From NCBI RefSeq assembly GCF_000499845.2, contig NC_023757.2:528744-592743 (forward strand): a DNA stretch of 64,000 nucleotides, given 5' to 3'. The notes under the pieces are model-generated. The model was not told the origin of the DNA. It saw only the letters and a program-made list of their open reading frames with translations, and searched no databases. This DNA is from Phaseolus vulgaris (Eukaryota; Streptophyta; Magnoliopsida; Fabales; Fabaceae). The translations under genes were made by a program, and so were the position numbers. Every line of letters starts with the position of its first letter. The first letter of the stretch is position 1. This document shows, one piece after another, positions 1-19,652 of the stretch.

Positions 1-429
1 TATTTTTCTTGAATGTTTGTGGATGTAGATTGAATCACATTAAATTTGATTGAGTGCACTTTTGGGAGTGTGCTTTCATTAGAAAAAATTATTTCTTAGT
101 GTAATTTTCACAAACGTATAGGCCTAACACCCAAATGAAAACATTGAAGACATCAATTATCAGTACTTAGACATAAAATTAGAATCTAACCGAAAATATT
201 ACTCTAGAGTGAGAGCCTCAAATCTTAAGTACCACATGGGGCACTCATAACAAAACCACCATTGTTTGGGAGGTTGTCTCACAGATCACTGGCATAGGAA
301 TGGACATTTTTTCTTCTTTTTGGGTATGAATTGCACTAATGTGTTTCTGCCAGAATCTCTGATTTTGATAACTGTGTTTAGTTTGAAATTCAAATTTGAC
401 CCCAGTATTTTCCCCCCTCCTTTATGCAG

Positions 430-543
430 TTTCTGCACAAAGATGAATACTTGAAAGGGATTGAAATCTACGAATCAATAATCAAGGCATATGCATCATT
501 CAATGACCATGGAAGAGATGGAGCATCCAAAGATGAGTTATGA
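430..543 (+). CDS. Last exon of an ER-type protein ending in KDEL (5' part outside the window)
   Basis: The exon follows a pyrimidine-rich acceptor (…tttatgcag) and stays open for 37 codons to TGA. The product ends in SKDEL, preceded by a Lys/Tyr-rich helix-like stretch (KGIEIYESIIKAYASF). A C-terminal KDEL is the classical signal for retrieval of soluble proteins to the ER lumen, so the complete protein is probably an ER-resident chaperone, thioredoxin-like or J-domain protein. No family can be named from 37 residues. The preceding 429 bases look like intron: AT-rich and without a coherent exon in any frame I could join. The phase at the exon start is taken as 0 because that is the only long open frame. 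Confidence 0.6.
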   Translation, partial: FLHKDEYLKGIEIYESIIKAYASFNDHGRDGASKDEL

Positions 544-2384
544 GCATTCAATGATGATGGGATGAGTTATGAGCAAATGGTGCAGCACCTACCCCATCTT
601 AGTTCACACTTTCTACCTTTTCTCCATCGATGTAACAATAAAGAGGAAAAATAATACCTGTACTGACTCCGAGTAGATTCTGACATGTGACATTAAGGAG
701 GAATCAAATGAGATGGTGACAAACTTAGCTCAGAGTAACTTGCCACTTTCATGAATGCATTTATAGAAAAGATTTCTGTGCATTGTTAACATGTTTGTTT
801 GCTTCTAAAAAGTCTCTTTTGTTGATTAATAAATAAACTAAAAACAACGACTACTATACAACATGGTTCAGTCAAATTGCCTTAAAAGAAACTTTTTAGA
901 TGAATTCTATGAACCTTTATTTTGAATTGGAAGGTTATGGTGGAATATTTAATCAATAATACGAAAAACATATTCAAGTGAAACATAATAATTTTTTTAT
1001 ACTATTGTCCGTAAAGTAGATGAAGGATTGCTTTTTTCTACACCTCCATATTTTTTTGTGTCATTCCAAACTAAACATAAAAATACTTTTTTATCCTTTT
1101 TGTGCCACTCTATTGTGCCACTCTATAATCCTTCGGAAGCAATTTAAAAAAATTATATAGATTCTGGATTATATAATATGGAAGTTATTCTCAAATTCAG
1201 AAAAGACTTTCGGAATATATAATTTGGAAACTAATCATGAATTTGAAAAGGACTTTCAGATTACATAATCCGAAAGTTAATCTCATATTAGAAAAGATTT
1301 CTGAATTATGTAATCTGAAAACTAATCACACATTTGAAAAAAAAATTCTGAATTACATAAACTAATTATAAATTTAGAAAAAGACTTTTGAATTATGTAA
1401 TCTAAAATATTACAAAATGACATTTTTAAAATACAAAAATTCATGGAAGTGAGAGAAGAATATATGGAGGTGGTGCAGGAAGAAGTAGTCTAGATGAAAT
1501 AATAATATTGATGTAAGCTAGTTGTACTTAAGTTGTTAATGGGTTGAAGAGATTGAGTTTTGTTTAATACATCCAATTAAGATTAACTTAATTAACAAAT
1601 TCATTATGCTAATCTTGATAAATTTTGATAAGTTAATCTTTTTTTTATATAGAAATTCCCTTTTAACTTCAATGCAACATCAAATAGCTACAAAATGGCT
1701 TTAACAACCATAGTCTTTTTTTCCATTTTTTTCTTTCAATTATCAATATATTGTTTCCAATATTTATGAGATGAATATATTTCTCTTCATAACTTCATTC
1801 ATCATCATGATTAACCTCTTCATAGGAAATAAAAACAGAGATAAAGAATCCCTATTTCCCCTTCCTATAACAAATTCTTTAGTATGTTTTATATTAACTT
1901 AAACTAAAATATACATCTCAAAATTCATTTTTTTTCTTTTTTTTCCTATTTCCATTATGTAGTCTAAGAATTCCTAACATATTGTATACTTTAAAGCAAC
2001 TTAACTCTTTCTTTCTACATCTCGCATCATGAATAATTAATATCGATAGAAAATGAAGTATAAAGTATAAATAATCGATTAAATTAGATAAGTTCAATAA
2101 TTAAAATCAAATTCCAATACTAAATTGAATTAATCCAGTTTATATTTTTCTAATGCTCTATGAACCAATGATTCAATCAATTTGAATATTTTAATTTGGT
2201 GTGGCTGATATTCTTTAGATGATAACATAATGATGAATGATAAGAATGCTTACACTTATTTTACTAGATCAATAAGTTTTAAGATTTTCAATAAATTTCA
2301 ACTTATAAAAAAAAATGTCTTCAAAACTGTTAGTTGATGAAAGAAATGATTGAGATTTGAATTTGATTTGAAGAAAAACAAGAT
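544..2384. other. Intergenic: 3' UTR and AT-rich spacer
   Basis: The 3' UTR of the KDEL gene probably runs to about 830, where 'aataaataaa' offers a polyadenylation signal. The rest is AT-rich and I see no coding potential. A block of degenerate palindromic tandem repeats at about 1155-1410 is listed separately. Confidence 0.6.
1155..1410. repeat. Degenerate tandem repeats with palindromic core
   Basis: About five to six units of roughly 45-47 bases share the plan 'gaaaagacttt-cggattatataatc-cgaaaactaatca-aattt'. The core of each unit (for example 'attacataatccgaaa') is a near-palindrome. Divergence between units is high, so the array is old. Confidence 0.6.
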
Positions 2385-5072
2385 ATGAAAGTGATGGTGA
2401 ATTATCATAACTGTATTGCTCCAACTGTGGAGCAGGTAAAGCAAATGTCTTACATGCAACTATCTCAGAAGTTTTACGATGCTTTCAAGCAGTGTGGGAC
2501 TTCCCTCAAATCCCCACTCATTGCTCGCAAACTTCATGGCCAACTCATACTCTCTGGCTTGGACGCTTCCCTTTTCTTACTCAACAATCTACTGCACATG
2601 TACTCCAACTGCGCCATGCTAGATGATGCTTTTCGTGTTTTTCGCCAAACCACTCACGCCAACACCTTTACCTGGAACACCATGCTCCATGCACTCGTCC
2701 ATTCTGGTCGGATGCAGGAAGCAGAGAACTTGTTCGATGAAATGCCTGTAAGAATGAGAGACTCTGTTTCTTGGACCACAATGATATCTGGTTATTGTCA
2801 AAACGGCTTCTCTGCTCATAGCATCAAAACTTTTAAGTCAATGCTTCGAGACTCTGATCATGAAATTCAAAACTTTGACCCCTTTTCCTATACTTGTACA
2901 ATGAAGGCTTGTGCTTGCCTTGCCTCCACTCAGTTGGCTCTTCAGTTGCACGCCCATCTCATCAAGTTACATTTGGGAGCCCAAACTTGCATTCAGAACT
3001 CCCTTGTTGATATGTATATTAAGTGTGGAGCAATCCGTTTGGCTGAGGCTGTTTTCCTTGACATTGAAAGCCCGAGTTTGTTTTGTTGGAACAGTATGAT
3101 TTATGGATATTCTCAGTTATATGGACCCTTTGAAGCTCTCCGAGCTTTCACCCAAATGCCTCAACGTGACAACGTTTCATGGAACACACTGATATCAGTG
3201 TTCTCTCAACATGGCCTTGCAGTACGCTGTCTTAGTATGTTCGTGGAGATGTGCAATCTAGGTTTTAGACCCAATTTCATGACTTATGGTAGTGTACTCA
3301 GCGCATGTGCCAGCATTTCTGATCTACAATGGGGTGCCCATTTGCATGCTCGAATTCTTCGAATGGAACATAGCCTGGATGCATTTTTTGGAAGTGGTCT
3401 CATAGACATGTATGCCAAATGTGGATGCTTAGGACTGGCTAGGCGTGTTTTTGACAGTGTAGGGGAACGTAATCAAGTTTCTTGGACTTGTTTGATTGCT
3501 GGTGTGGCACAGTTTGGACTTGGCCAAGATGCTTTGGCACTATTTAACCAAATGAGATTGGATTCTGTGGTGTTGGATGATTTCACTCTTGCCACAGTAC
3601 TTGGGGTTTGTTCGGGTAAGAATTATGCTGCCCCTGGAGAGCTACTTCATGGATATTCAATCAAAAGTGGGATGGAATCCTTTGTTCCTGTAGGGAATGC
3701 AATCATTACAATGTATGCAAAGTGTGGTGATACTGAGAAAGCTACCCTTGCATTTACATTGATGCCACTTAGAGATACCATATCATGGACGGCCATGATC
3801 AATGCATTCTCTCAGAACAGAGACATTGATGGGGCACGCCAATGTTTTGATACTATGCCTGAGCGAAACGTCATAACTTGGAATTCCATGTTAAGCACAT
3901 ATTTTCAGCACGGCTTCACAGAAGAAGGGATGAAATTGTATGTTTGGATGAGAAGGGAAGCAGTCAAACCGGATTGGGTCACTTTTGCAACCTCTATCCG
4001 GGCTTGTGCTGACTTGGCAACTGTAAAACTTGGGACACAAGTCATATCTCATGCCATAAAGTTTGGGCTCAGTTCGGATGTTACAGTCGCAAATAGTATT
4101 GTCACTATGTATTCAAGATGTGGACAAATCAAAGAAGCACAGAAAGTTTTTGACTCAATACACGTGAAAAGCCTGATATCCTGGAATGCCATGATGGCAG
4201 CCTTTGCACAAAATGGTATAGGCAAGAAAGTAATTGAAACATTTGAGGATATGTTGAGAACAGGGTGCAAACCTGACCATATAAGCTACGTTGCTGTTTT
4301 ATCTGGGTGCAGCCACATGGGGCTTGTAGTGGAAGGAAAACATTATTATGATTCCATGACTCAAGTGTTTGGCATTTCTCCAACAAATGAGCACTTTGCT
4401 TGTATGGTAGATCTGCTTGGTCGAGCAGGGTTACTAGACCAGGCCAAGAATTTAATAGATGGAATGCCTTTTAAGCCAAACGCAACTGTTTGGAGTGCTC
4501 TACTAGGAGCATGCCGAATCCATCATGATTCAAGACTAGCTGAAACTGCCATGAAGAAGTTGATGGAGTTAAATGTTGAAGATTCTGGAGGTTATGTCCT
4601 TCTAGCAAATATATACGCAGAGTTAGGGGAGTTAGAAAATGTTGCTGATATGAGAAAGTTGATGAAAGTGAAAGGAATTCGGAAGAGTCCAGGTTGTAGC
4701 TGGATTGAGGTTGATAACGGGGTACATGTGTTCACTGTAGATGACACCAGTCATCCACAAATAAAGGAGATTTATATAAAACTGGAGGAGATGATGAAGA
4801 AAGTAGAAGATACAGGAAGATATGTTGGTGTTGGCTCTTCTGCTCATAGGAGTAAAAAATACCATAGTGAAAAGCTTGCTTTTGCTTTTGGGTTGCTTAC
4901 TTTGCCATCTTGGATGCCTATACATGTAATGAAGAATCTTCGTGTTTGCAACGATTGTCACTTGGTAATAAAGTTGTTGTCTTTGGTCACCTCAAGGGAG
5001 CTTATAATGAGAGATCGATATCGATTTCATCATTTCAAGGATGGATTTTGCTCCTGTGGAGACTTTTGGTAG
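2385..5072 (+). CDS. Pentatricopeptide repeat protein, PLS class with E, E+ and DYW-type C-terminus
   Basis: This single-exon gene encodes 895 residues, typical of plant organellar RNA-editing factors. P, L and S type repeats run from about residue 60 to 720, with recurrent motifs such as NSLVDMY, MYAKCG and SWNTLI. An E/E+ region follows (GCSWIEV… near 770-800), then a DYW deaminase-like domain. The domain carries HSE at 827-829 and CNDC at 855-858, the expected zinc ligands and catalytic glutamate of the cytidine deaminase fold, and ends CSCGDFW. The last three residues are DFW rather than DYW. The stretch before HSEKLA is shorter than in most family members. The protein probably binds a specific organellar transcript and directs C-to-U editing in mitochondria or plastids; the target is unknown. 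An alternative start is Met21 (MSYMQL). Confidence 0.95.
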   Translation: MKVMVNYHNCIAPTVEQVKQMSYMQLSQKFYDAFKQCGTSLKSPLIARKLHGQLILSGLDASLFLLNNLLHMYSNCAMLDDAFRVFRQTTHANTFTWNTMLHALVHSGRMQEAENLFDEMPVRMRDSVSWTTMISGYCQNGFSAHSIKTFKSMLRDSDHEIQNFDPFSYTCTMKACACLASTQLALQLHAHLIKLHLGAQTCIQNSLVDMYIKCGAIRLAEAVFLDIESPSLFCWNSMIYGYSQLYGPFEALRAFTQMPQRDNVSWNTLISVFSQHGLAVRCLSMFVEMCNLGFRPNFMTYGSVLSACASISDLQWGAHLHARILRMEHSLDAFFGSGLIDMYAKCGCLGLARRVFDSVGERNQVSWTCLIAGVAQFGLGQDALALFNQMRLDSVVLDDFTLATVLGVCSGKNYAAPGELLHGYSIKSGMESFVPVGNAIITMYAKCGDTEKATLAFTLMPLRDTISWTAMINAFSQNRDIDGARQCFDTMPERNVITWNSMLSTYFQHGFTEEGMKLYVWMRREAVKPDWVTFATSIRACADLATVKLGTQVISHAIKFGLSSDVTVANSIVTMYSRCGQIKEAQKVFDSIHVKSLISWNAMMAAFAQNGIGKKVIETFEDMLRTGCKPDHISYVAVLSGCSHMGLVVEGKHYYDSMTQVFGISPTNEHFACMVDLLGRAGLLDQAKNLIDGMPFKPNATVWSALLGACRIHHDSRLAETAMKKLMELNVEDSGGYVLLANIYAELGELENVADMRKLMKVKGIRKSPGCSWIEVDNGVHVFTVDDTSHPQIKEIYIKLEEMMKKVEDTGRYVGVGSSAHRSKKYHSEKLAFAFGLLTLPSWMPIHVMKNLRVCNDCHLVIKLLSLVTSRELIMRDRYRFHHFKDGFCSCGDFW

Positions 5073-5647
5073 TTCAGGTACACATTATTTTTTTCTATAC
5101 CATTATTTGAAAAGAGTTTGTTCACTATACCAAAATTGTTAACTTTTTATCTTTATTAAGTAGCACTTCTGCATATAACTGCTAGCAATTTGACAGAACA
5201 GAAATATATACGCTGCTTAACTTATCCTGTTTGGAAGTTGAGGATTGAATCAAGAAGGAGCTAATTCTATAACTATTAAACTTTCTTTTCATATTGTTGA
5301 ATCACACATCCCATGTGCTAGTACAAAAGGGTGCAACTTTCAATATTTTGAATGTGGTGTTTTTTCTCAGTTGATGTATTGGTGTCTTGTCTCTATTTGT
5401 TCAAATCTCTTTTACTGTGTGTTGGTTGTTTTGAGTTTGATAATGATAGATTGACCCAACCCAATATCTGTACGCCCAATTTACACTCATTGCCCGCTGG
5501 ACAAAGGGCAAGTCATCAATTCCAATGAAAGTACAGACAAGAAATTTGATCGTAGGCCAGAAGTTGAATGCTCCATAAAACCCCTGTTCAAGCCTTCCTT
5601 TCTTCTCCATTTTTTTTGGAAATGTTGAATTGAAAATTGTATACCAC

Positions 5648-5713
5648 TTTAGATATAAATATATATAATAAAGGATAAATTTTAGATATAAATATATATA
5701 ATAAAGGATAAAT
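5648..5713. repeat. Two-copy 33-base tandem repeat
   Basis: The unit 'tttagatataaatatatata…' of 33 bases occurs twice head to tail with almost no divergence, so the duplication is recent. Confidence 0.8.
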
Positions 5714-5837
5714 TTGTAATTAAATGATATAAAAAAATATTAAAATAATAATATTAGAGGTTATAATGTGATTGTATAAAAAATATGGGTTGTCAATGTA
5801 TCATTATTTTTTTTTATTGTTGTAGTTGCTACTATAG

Positions 5838-6235
5838 GAGTGGTGTGTATGGGACACAGACACACGAATGACACTTTTAGAACTTTTTTTAATGAAATAT
5901 CTAATTCAAAAAATATTTTTTTAGATATATGACAATTCTAACACGATTATAACACAAATTTAAAAAACACAAATATATTAACTTACTAAAAAATTAAATT
6001 TATTGTATAAAATTTTTATTATGATTATAAAAATAAGGAATAAAACCATAAGAAGCATCTTCCTCTCACAACAAAAATTCAGACTTATTTGTGCACATAA
6101 ATCTTTATTATCAATTTATATAATTCACAATTATATAATATATAGATTCATATTCACATGTCCTACATTTTAGAGATTATACGTGCGGAAGTGTACGACT
6201 TTGTGTCTGTCGTACCAGTGTCGGGTTTATGCTAC
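5838..6235. mobile_element. Possible MITE with imperfect terminal inverted repeats
   Basis: The left end (gtgtatgggacacagacaca) and the reverse complement of the right end near 6190-6225 (ggtacgacagacacaaagtc) are similar, and the interior is AT-rich. The spacing of about 400 bases suits a non-autonomous element. I could not identify a target-site duplication. Confidence 0.4.
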
Positions 6236-7712
6236 ATTGTGCAAAGTGTATATTTTTTAGTTTTTTTCTTTTATTTACCTAAGTGTATTTATTTATTTTT
6301 TTGTTATTGAGTAAGTTAGTCGTTAATATTTGTATTATGGATACATTTTTTGTTAAGAGTTTTACTAAGATCTATAAATAAGCCATACATATTTGATATT
6401 GTAAAAGATATCAAAACTTGGAATATTTTTGAACCATCAAATAGTAACTTGGGTCTAACATATTGCATTTGCTATTTTATATCAGGTTATTATGGTAAGA
6501 GACATTAATTAAAATGAATAAAAATTACACATTAATATTATTTTTTTTAAAAGTGAAAGGTGCAACGTGAATAGAAAATTGACAGGTTGTGAGGAAAATA
6601 AATGCATTTACTCCACAATTTAACGATTTTATTGTACTAGTGATTTTATGTATTCCTTTTAAAATGTTTAAATATGTTTTCATGCAAACACGGTCATGCC
6701 TTACTTTCTATAAAACATTTATCCACTTTTAAATAGCTGTCCCTTTTTAATGTTTTTGATCTTAATGTTAATTATAGTTCATAATTGAACCAACTATATA
6801 CAAAGAATTAAATTACGATGTAATATTTTAACTTATGTATCGAGACACATTATCCAGATAGAAAATTTATCTTTATTCATAACATTATAAACATCTGAGC
6901 AAATTATCAAATTCATTTGATAACATCCACAGGGAAACATTTTTTTAATGTTTGTAACAAAAATGTTCCATGAAAAAGTGAAAATCTAATGTTTCATTTT
7001 TTTAATGGAGCAAAAAATATTACATTCGTTTGTTTTTTTTTTTGTTAAGAGAGGCTATATAATATATGAGATTGTCGAAGTTTTCTTGTTTTTTTAAAAT
7101 CTCTTTATTATTAGTGTTCGGTCGATGTGGATTTAAAATTGGTACTCCGACAAGTAAATATTTTGTGTATAAAGTGTGTTTTTGTAATTGATAAAAACAT
7201 ACCACGTAGAGAGTTTATTTATAATGTTGGTTATGAGCTGTTATTCGGATGGACCGGATATAAGTTATTTACTTATGTTCGTCGTGATCCCTAAATTAAT
7301 AAAAAAATATATTGGTATATATGTATATTGAAATATATGAAAAATATTTATCTTCTCTTTCACTTAATTCGTATTTAACTGTTTTGTCAGAGATATTTAC
7401 CGCATGTTTCAGGATATGAATATGATTCATTAAATATTATTGTAAGTGTGATTAGTGTTATTAATTAAGTGTCTTGAGATTTCTTTAACTCGACCGGTTT
7501 AATTAAGTGTCTTAGGATGTTCTTTAATATCAGAGACCGAACCGGTTAAGTTTTATATTTGGTTGGGAGTGAAATTGAAAAGTTAGGGAGTAACGGATAT
7601 TAATCTGAATTGAAAGGGCTTGAGTAGAGAGACAAAGGGTCCATGTACAAAAAAAGACAAGATACGAGAATGAGGTGTTGGAGAAAAAAGACAGAAGGAA
7701 TTATTTATTTTA

Positions 7713-7722
7713 TATATAAATA
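7713..7722 (+). promoter_or_regulatory. Probable TATA box of PRMT6
   Basis: TATATAAATA lies 71 bases upstream of the predicted PRMT6 start codon. A purine-rich (GA)n tract fills the presumed short 5' UTR between 7752 and 7782. Confidence 0.5.
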
Positions 7723-7751
7723 GTTGAGTTGAGTTGAGAAGGCGCAGTTGT

Positions 7752-7782
7752 AAGAGAGAGAGAGAGAGAGAGAAAGAGAGAG
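7752..7782. repeat. (GA)n microsatellite in PRMT6 5' UTR
   Basis: About 15 GA units with one interruption lie just before the start codon at 7793. GA/CT tracts are frequent in plant 5' leaders and are prone to length variation. Confidence 0.85.
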
Positions 7783-7792
7783 GCGAAGGAAG

Positions 7793-16352
<8,560 letters not shown>

Positions 16353-18257
16353 TAATTTGATGTTCTTGAGCATTGTCTTTTGCATCAACGCTCTTCTCGG
16401 ACGTATGCATATATATTTTCTGACTCCTTTTCTCCTAGAGAACTGAGGGTAGCTGTTTGTTCTTCAAAATCACTAATCTCTGCTTGCTAGATTAGAATGT
16501 AGCAACTGACGAACTTGTCGCACCATAGAGTTAGGCCAACCACATGCAATTTTGTTGTAATATACATCACTGAGGCTGTCTCTTTTCAATTTTCTCTTGG
16601 ATTCTTATTGTAACATAGAGCTGTTTTTGAACTGTATATCGCCTGCGTATTGATATACACTTCAATGTATCAACTTTGATCCATCATCGTTGACATGTTT
16701 CTGTAAGATGAAATTAGTATTCTTTTTCTAAACCTCAAAAGATTCAACCTACTCTTCCTCCAGCTTTCACATTTTTAGTTTTCTGGAAAATAATCTTTCA
16801 AGTGATAGTAGACTACTATAGTTTCAGGTTCTTATTTTTTGGGGAGTGAAAGAAGTTTTATGATTAAAGCTTCAAAATTTACTTTTCAAAATATGCATTT
16901 TAGAAACTAGATTGTGGAGCGAATGCTAATAACCAAAAAATTACTTTGAAACTAAATTCTGGAATACATAGGATAGTTCCACATCTTGATATAAATTGAT
17001 GCACTTGCATCGTACACCACACAATGAAGAAAGAGTATTGCTATTCTTTGTCATTTGCTGTCTAAATTTTGTCCACATATTTGCTAAGGGGTGGGGTCCA
17101 CAAATTTGTAAGATATCTCCTCCAAACGAATGAAAAGTTGTGTACTATAGCTGAATTAGCAAGATGAAAATTTCCCAAATGGATTACTATAATTAAAAAT
17201 TATAAAAGCTGTTAATAAAATTATAAATGTAAGAATTAATTGAAACTATAATTATATACTGATATTTGTGTATATGTTTAATTGTTTTCCTTACTTTTTT
17301 TTCTTTTATATAAAGCTTTCATAAAGACTCTGAACTCCTTTTTTTTTATCTATTTCTTGGTGTTAGTGTACCTAGAAAGAAGTGTGTTTTGGATGTCAAT
17401 TATTTTTCGAATTCCAAAAGTCACATTTTCTATTTTTTAAAGTCTCCAAAATGAAATAACCCCGATGTACATTTTATTTTAGAAGTAACAAAAATGTTAT
17501 TTGTATGTTATATTTGTACAACTACAAAAAAAAATGTTGTTATATTTACCTTTTATTTAAAAGTATTTCTTAAATATAAATTGAATAAAAAGCCAGATGA
17601 TTACATTCAATAAATATATTATATTTAGTAAATAGAAAAGTTGATATTGTATAACTCCTATTGTTTATTCTCAATAACTTAATGGTATAAATAGGAAAAT
17701 AAGATAAAATGGAAAGAAAGGGAAAAGAACAGTGATGATGGTGCAGTCAGAAGCAGCCATTATCCCCAACAAACAATGCACAAAATCCGCACTTTGTCCT
17801 GCTTTTTGAAATCCTACCACAACGTTAACCTCTGTTCCTATTTCTTCTTATTTCTATATATTCCCACCGAAAGTACCCAAATCATCTTCCATCCCTCAAC
17901 TCTTATTACACATTTATGTATAATCCAAGTCAAATTAAAAACCAACTTTGTTTCACACTTGTATTGTGTACTATATTTCTGTCGTTTTCCTCTCCTCGCA
18001 TATTCATCCTTCACTTCACCAAATCACTTGTGTGTGTGTGCGTGTGTGGCATCTTGCTGGAAATCACAAACACGTGTAGGAGAGGATTTCGCTGTCGGCT
18101 TATCAAAAAAACATAAACATTTTCCAAATATTAGATATGTGTGTGTACTTTTGGTTTTCAATTATACTCCTTTTTCCCCCAAAACCAAACAACAATATCA
18201 TAATAATAATAATAATGAAGGAACAGAAAGTGAACGTGGAGCTCTGAGTCAACAAAC
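16353..18257. other. Intergenic: PRMT6 3' UTR and aspartic protease promoter/leader
   Basis: PRMT6 3' UTR sequence probably extends to about 16700. The remainder is AT-rich with no supportable gene. A TATAAATA at 17686-17693 is a possible promoter element of the protease gene. A short (TG)n tract near 18030-18047 and an (ATA)n tract near 18197-18214 lie in the presumed leader. Confidence 0.5.
17686..17693 (+). promoter_or_regulatory. Possible TATA box of the aspartic protease gene
   Basis: TATAAATA stands 565 bases before the start codon, which would imply a long leader. The alternative 'ctatatattcc' near 17855 is equally possible. Without transcript data neither is decisive. Confidence 0.3.
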
Positions 18258-19652
18258 ATGGCCGTTCTCAACACTCTGCTCTTCTTCCTCCTGCTTCCAA
18301 CCCTAACCACCTGCACCTCCTCGCCTTCCCCCTTCCAACACCTCAACGTGGAGGAAGAAATGGCGGCGACCAAACTCAAGAACCCACCCAAAGAACCAGA
18401 GGATTTAGAAGAAAAACAGGGGAACTGGAAAGTTCAGCTTCTGCACAGAGACAAAATCAGCAAAGCCCCTCCCATGAATCACTCCACCCGCTTCAACCAA
18501 CGAATGAAACGGGACGCCAAAAGGGTATCTTCTATCGTTAACAAGAACAGCGATGCTCGCACGGAAGCGGCGGAAGAAGCGTCCTTTGGATCCGACGTGG
18601 TTTCGGGAATGGAGGAAGGTAGCGGAGAGTATTTTGTGAGAATAGGAATCGGAAGCCCTGCAACGTATCAGTACATGGTGATAGACTCAGGCAGTGACAT
18701 TGTGTGGGTCCAGTGCCAGCCTTGCGACCTCTGCTACAACCAGTCCGATCCCATTTTCAACCCTGCACTCTCCGCCTCCTTCGCCGGCGTTCCCTGCTCC
18801 TCCTCCGTCTGCGACCAGCTCGACGACGCCGGCTGCCACCAGGGAAGGTGTCGCTACGAGGTGGCGTACGGCGACGGCTCCTACACCCGCGGCACACTCG
18901 CGCTCGAAACAATCACGCTGGGCAGGACCCTCATCAGGAACACGGCCATTGGCTGCGGGACATGGAACCAGGGCATGTTCGTGGGGGCGGCTGGGCTTTT
19001 GGGCCTGGGAGCCGGGCCCATGTCTTTCGTGGGCCAGCTCGGCGGCCAAACCGGCGGCGCCTTCGCCTACTGTCTACTCTCTCGCGGCAGCGCCGCCTCC
19101 GGCTCGCTCCAATTCGGACGGCAGGCATTGCCCCTAGGAGCGGCGTGGGTCCCACTCATTCCCAACCCCTTCTTCCCCAGCTTCTACTACGTCGGGCTCT
19201 CGGGTCTCGGAGTTGGGGGCTCGCGGCTGAACATATCGGAGGATGTTTTCCGGGTAACTGATCTGGGCGACGGAGGGACCGTGATGGACACCGGCACCGC
19301 CGTCACCAGGCTTCCCACGCCGGCTTACCGTACCTTCCGCGACGCTTTTCTTGCGCAGACCACCAACCTGCCCCGGGCACCGGGACTGTCCATTTTCGAC
19401 ACGTGCTACGATTTGAACGGCTTTGTGACGGTTCGGGTTCCCACGGTGTCGTTTTACTTTTCCGGCGGGCAGATCCTGACCCTTCCGGCGAGGAACTTTT
19501 TGATTCCGGCGGATGACGTGGGGACTTTCTGTTTTGCCTTTGCGGCTTCTCCTTCTGGGCTTTCCATTATAGGGAATATTCAGCAAGAGGGGATCCAGAT
19601 TTCGGTTGATGGTGCCAATGGTTTTGTCGGGTTTGGACCCAATGTCTGTTGA
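18258..19652 (+). CDS. ASPG2: Secreted pepsin-like aspartic protease, ASPG2-like (family A1)
   Basis: This single-exon gene encodes 464 residues. An N-terminal signal peptide (about 1-20, Leu-rich) and a propeptide to about residue 115 precede the two-lobed A1 domain. The catalytic aspartates lie in DSGS (Asp143) and DTGT (Asp344); the flap is VAYGDGS (Tyr204). The N-lobe is Cys-rich (CQPCDLCY, CSSSVC, CHQGRC), typical of plant nepenthesin/CND41-type proteases. The closest recalled relative is Arabidopsis At3g20015 (ASPARTIC PROTEASE IN GUARD CELL 2), which also neighbours PRMT6 there. Likely role: extracellular or endomembrane proteolysis. The coding region is markedly richer in GC than its surroundings, which gives several spurious overlapping frames on both strands. 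Confidence 0.92.
   Translation: MAVLNTLLFFLLLPTLTTCTSSPSPFQHLNVEEEMAATKLKNPPKEPEDLEEKQGNWKVQLLHRDKISKAPPMNHSTRFNQRMKRDAKRVSSIVNKNSDARTEAAEEASFGSDVVSGMEEGSGEYFVRIGIGSPATYQYMVIDSGSDIVWVQCQPCDLCYNQSDPIFNPALSASFAGVPCSSSVCDQLDDAGCHQGRCRYEVAYGDGSYTRGTLALETITLGRTLIRNTAIGCGTWNQGMFVGAAGLLGLGAGPMSFVGQLGGQTGGAFAYCLLSRGSAASGSLQFGRQALPLGAAWVPLIPNPFFPSFYYVGLSGLGVGGSRLNISEDVFRVTDLGDGGTVMDTGTAVTRLPTPAYRTFRDAFLAQTTNLPRAPGLSIFDTCYDLNGFVTVRVPTVSFYFSGGQILTLPARNFLIPADDVGTFCFAFAASPSGLSIIGNIQQEGIQISVDGANGFVGFGPNVC

Larger units (their letters stand above)
5073..7792. other. Intergenic region between the PPR gene and PRMT6
   Basis: AT-rich spacer without a supportable gene. It holds a 33-base tandem duplication (5648-5713) and a possible MITE (about 5838-6235). 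Two imperfect copies of 'aattaagtgtctt…gaccggtt' lie at 7461-7547. The PRMT6 core promoter is at its right end. Confidence 0.6.

Noticed and set aside
17776..18306. 176-codon frame overlapping the aspartic protease start
   Set aside because: Low-complexity composition, no motif, and it overlaps the leader and signal peptide of the protease in another frame.
18687..19586. Several long frames on both strands inside the aspartic protease gene
   Set aside because: They are Arg/Pro-rich shadows of a GC-rich coding region; only the 464-residue frame has catalytic motifs and a signal peptide.
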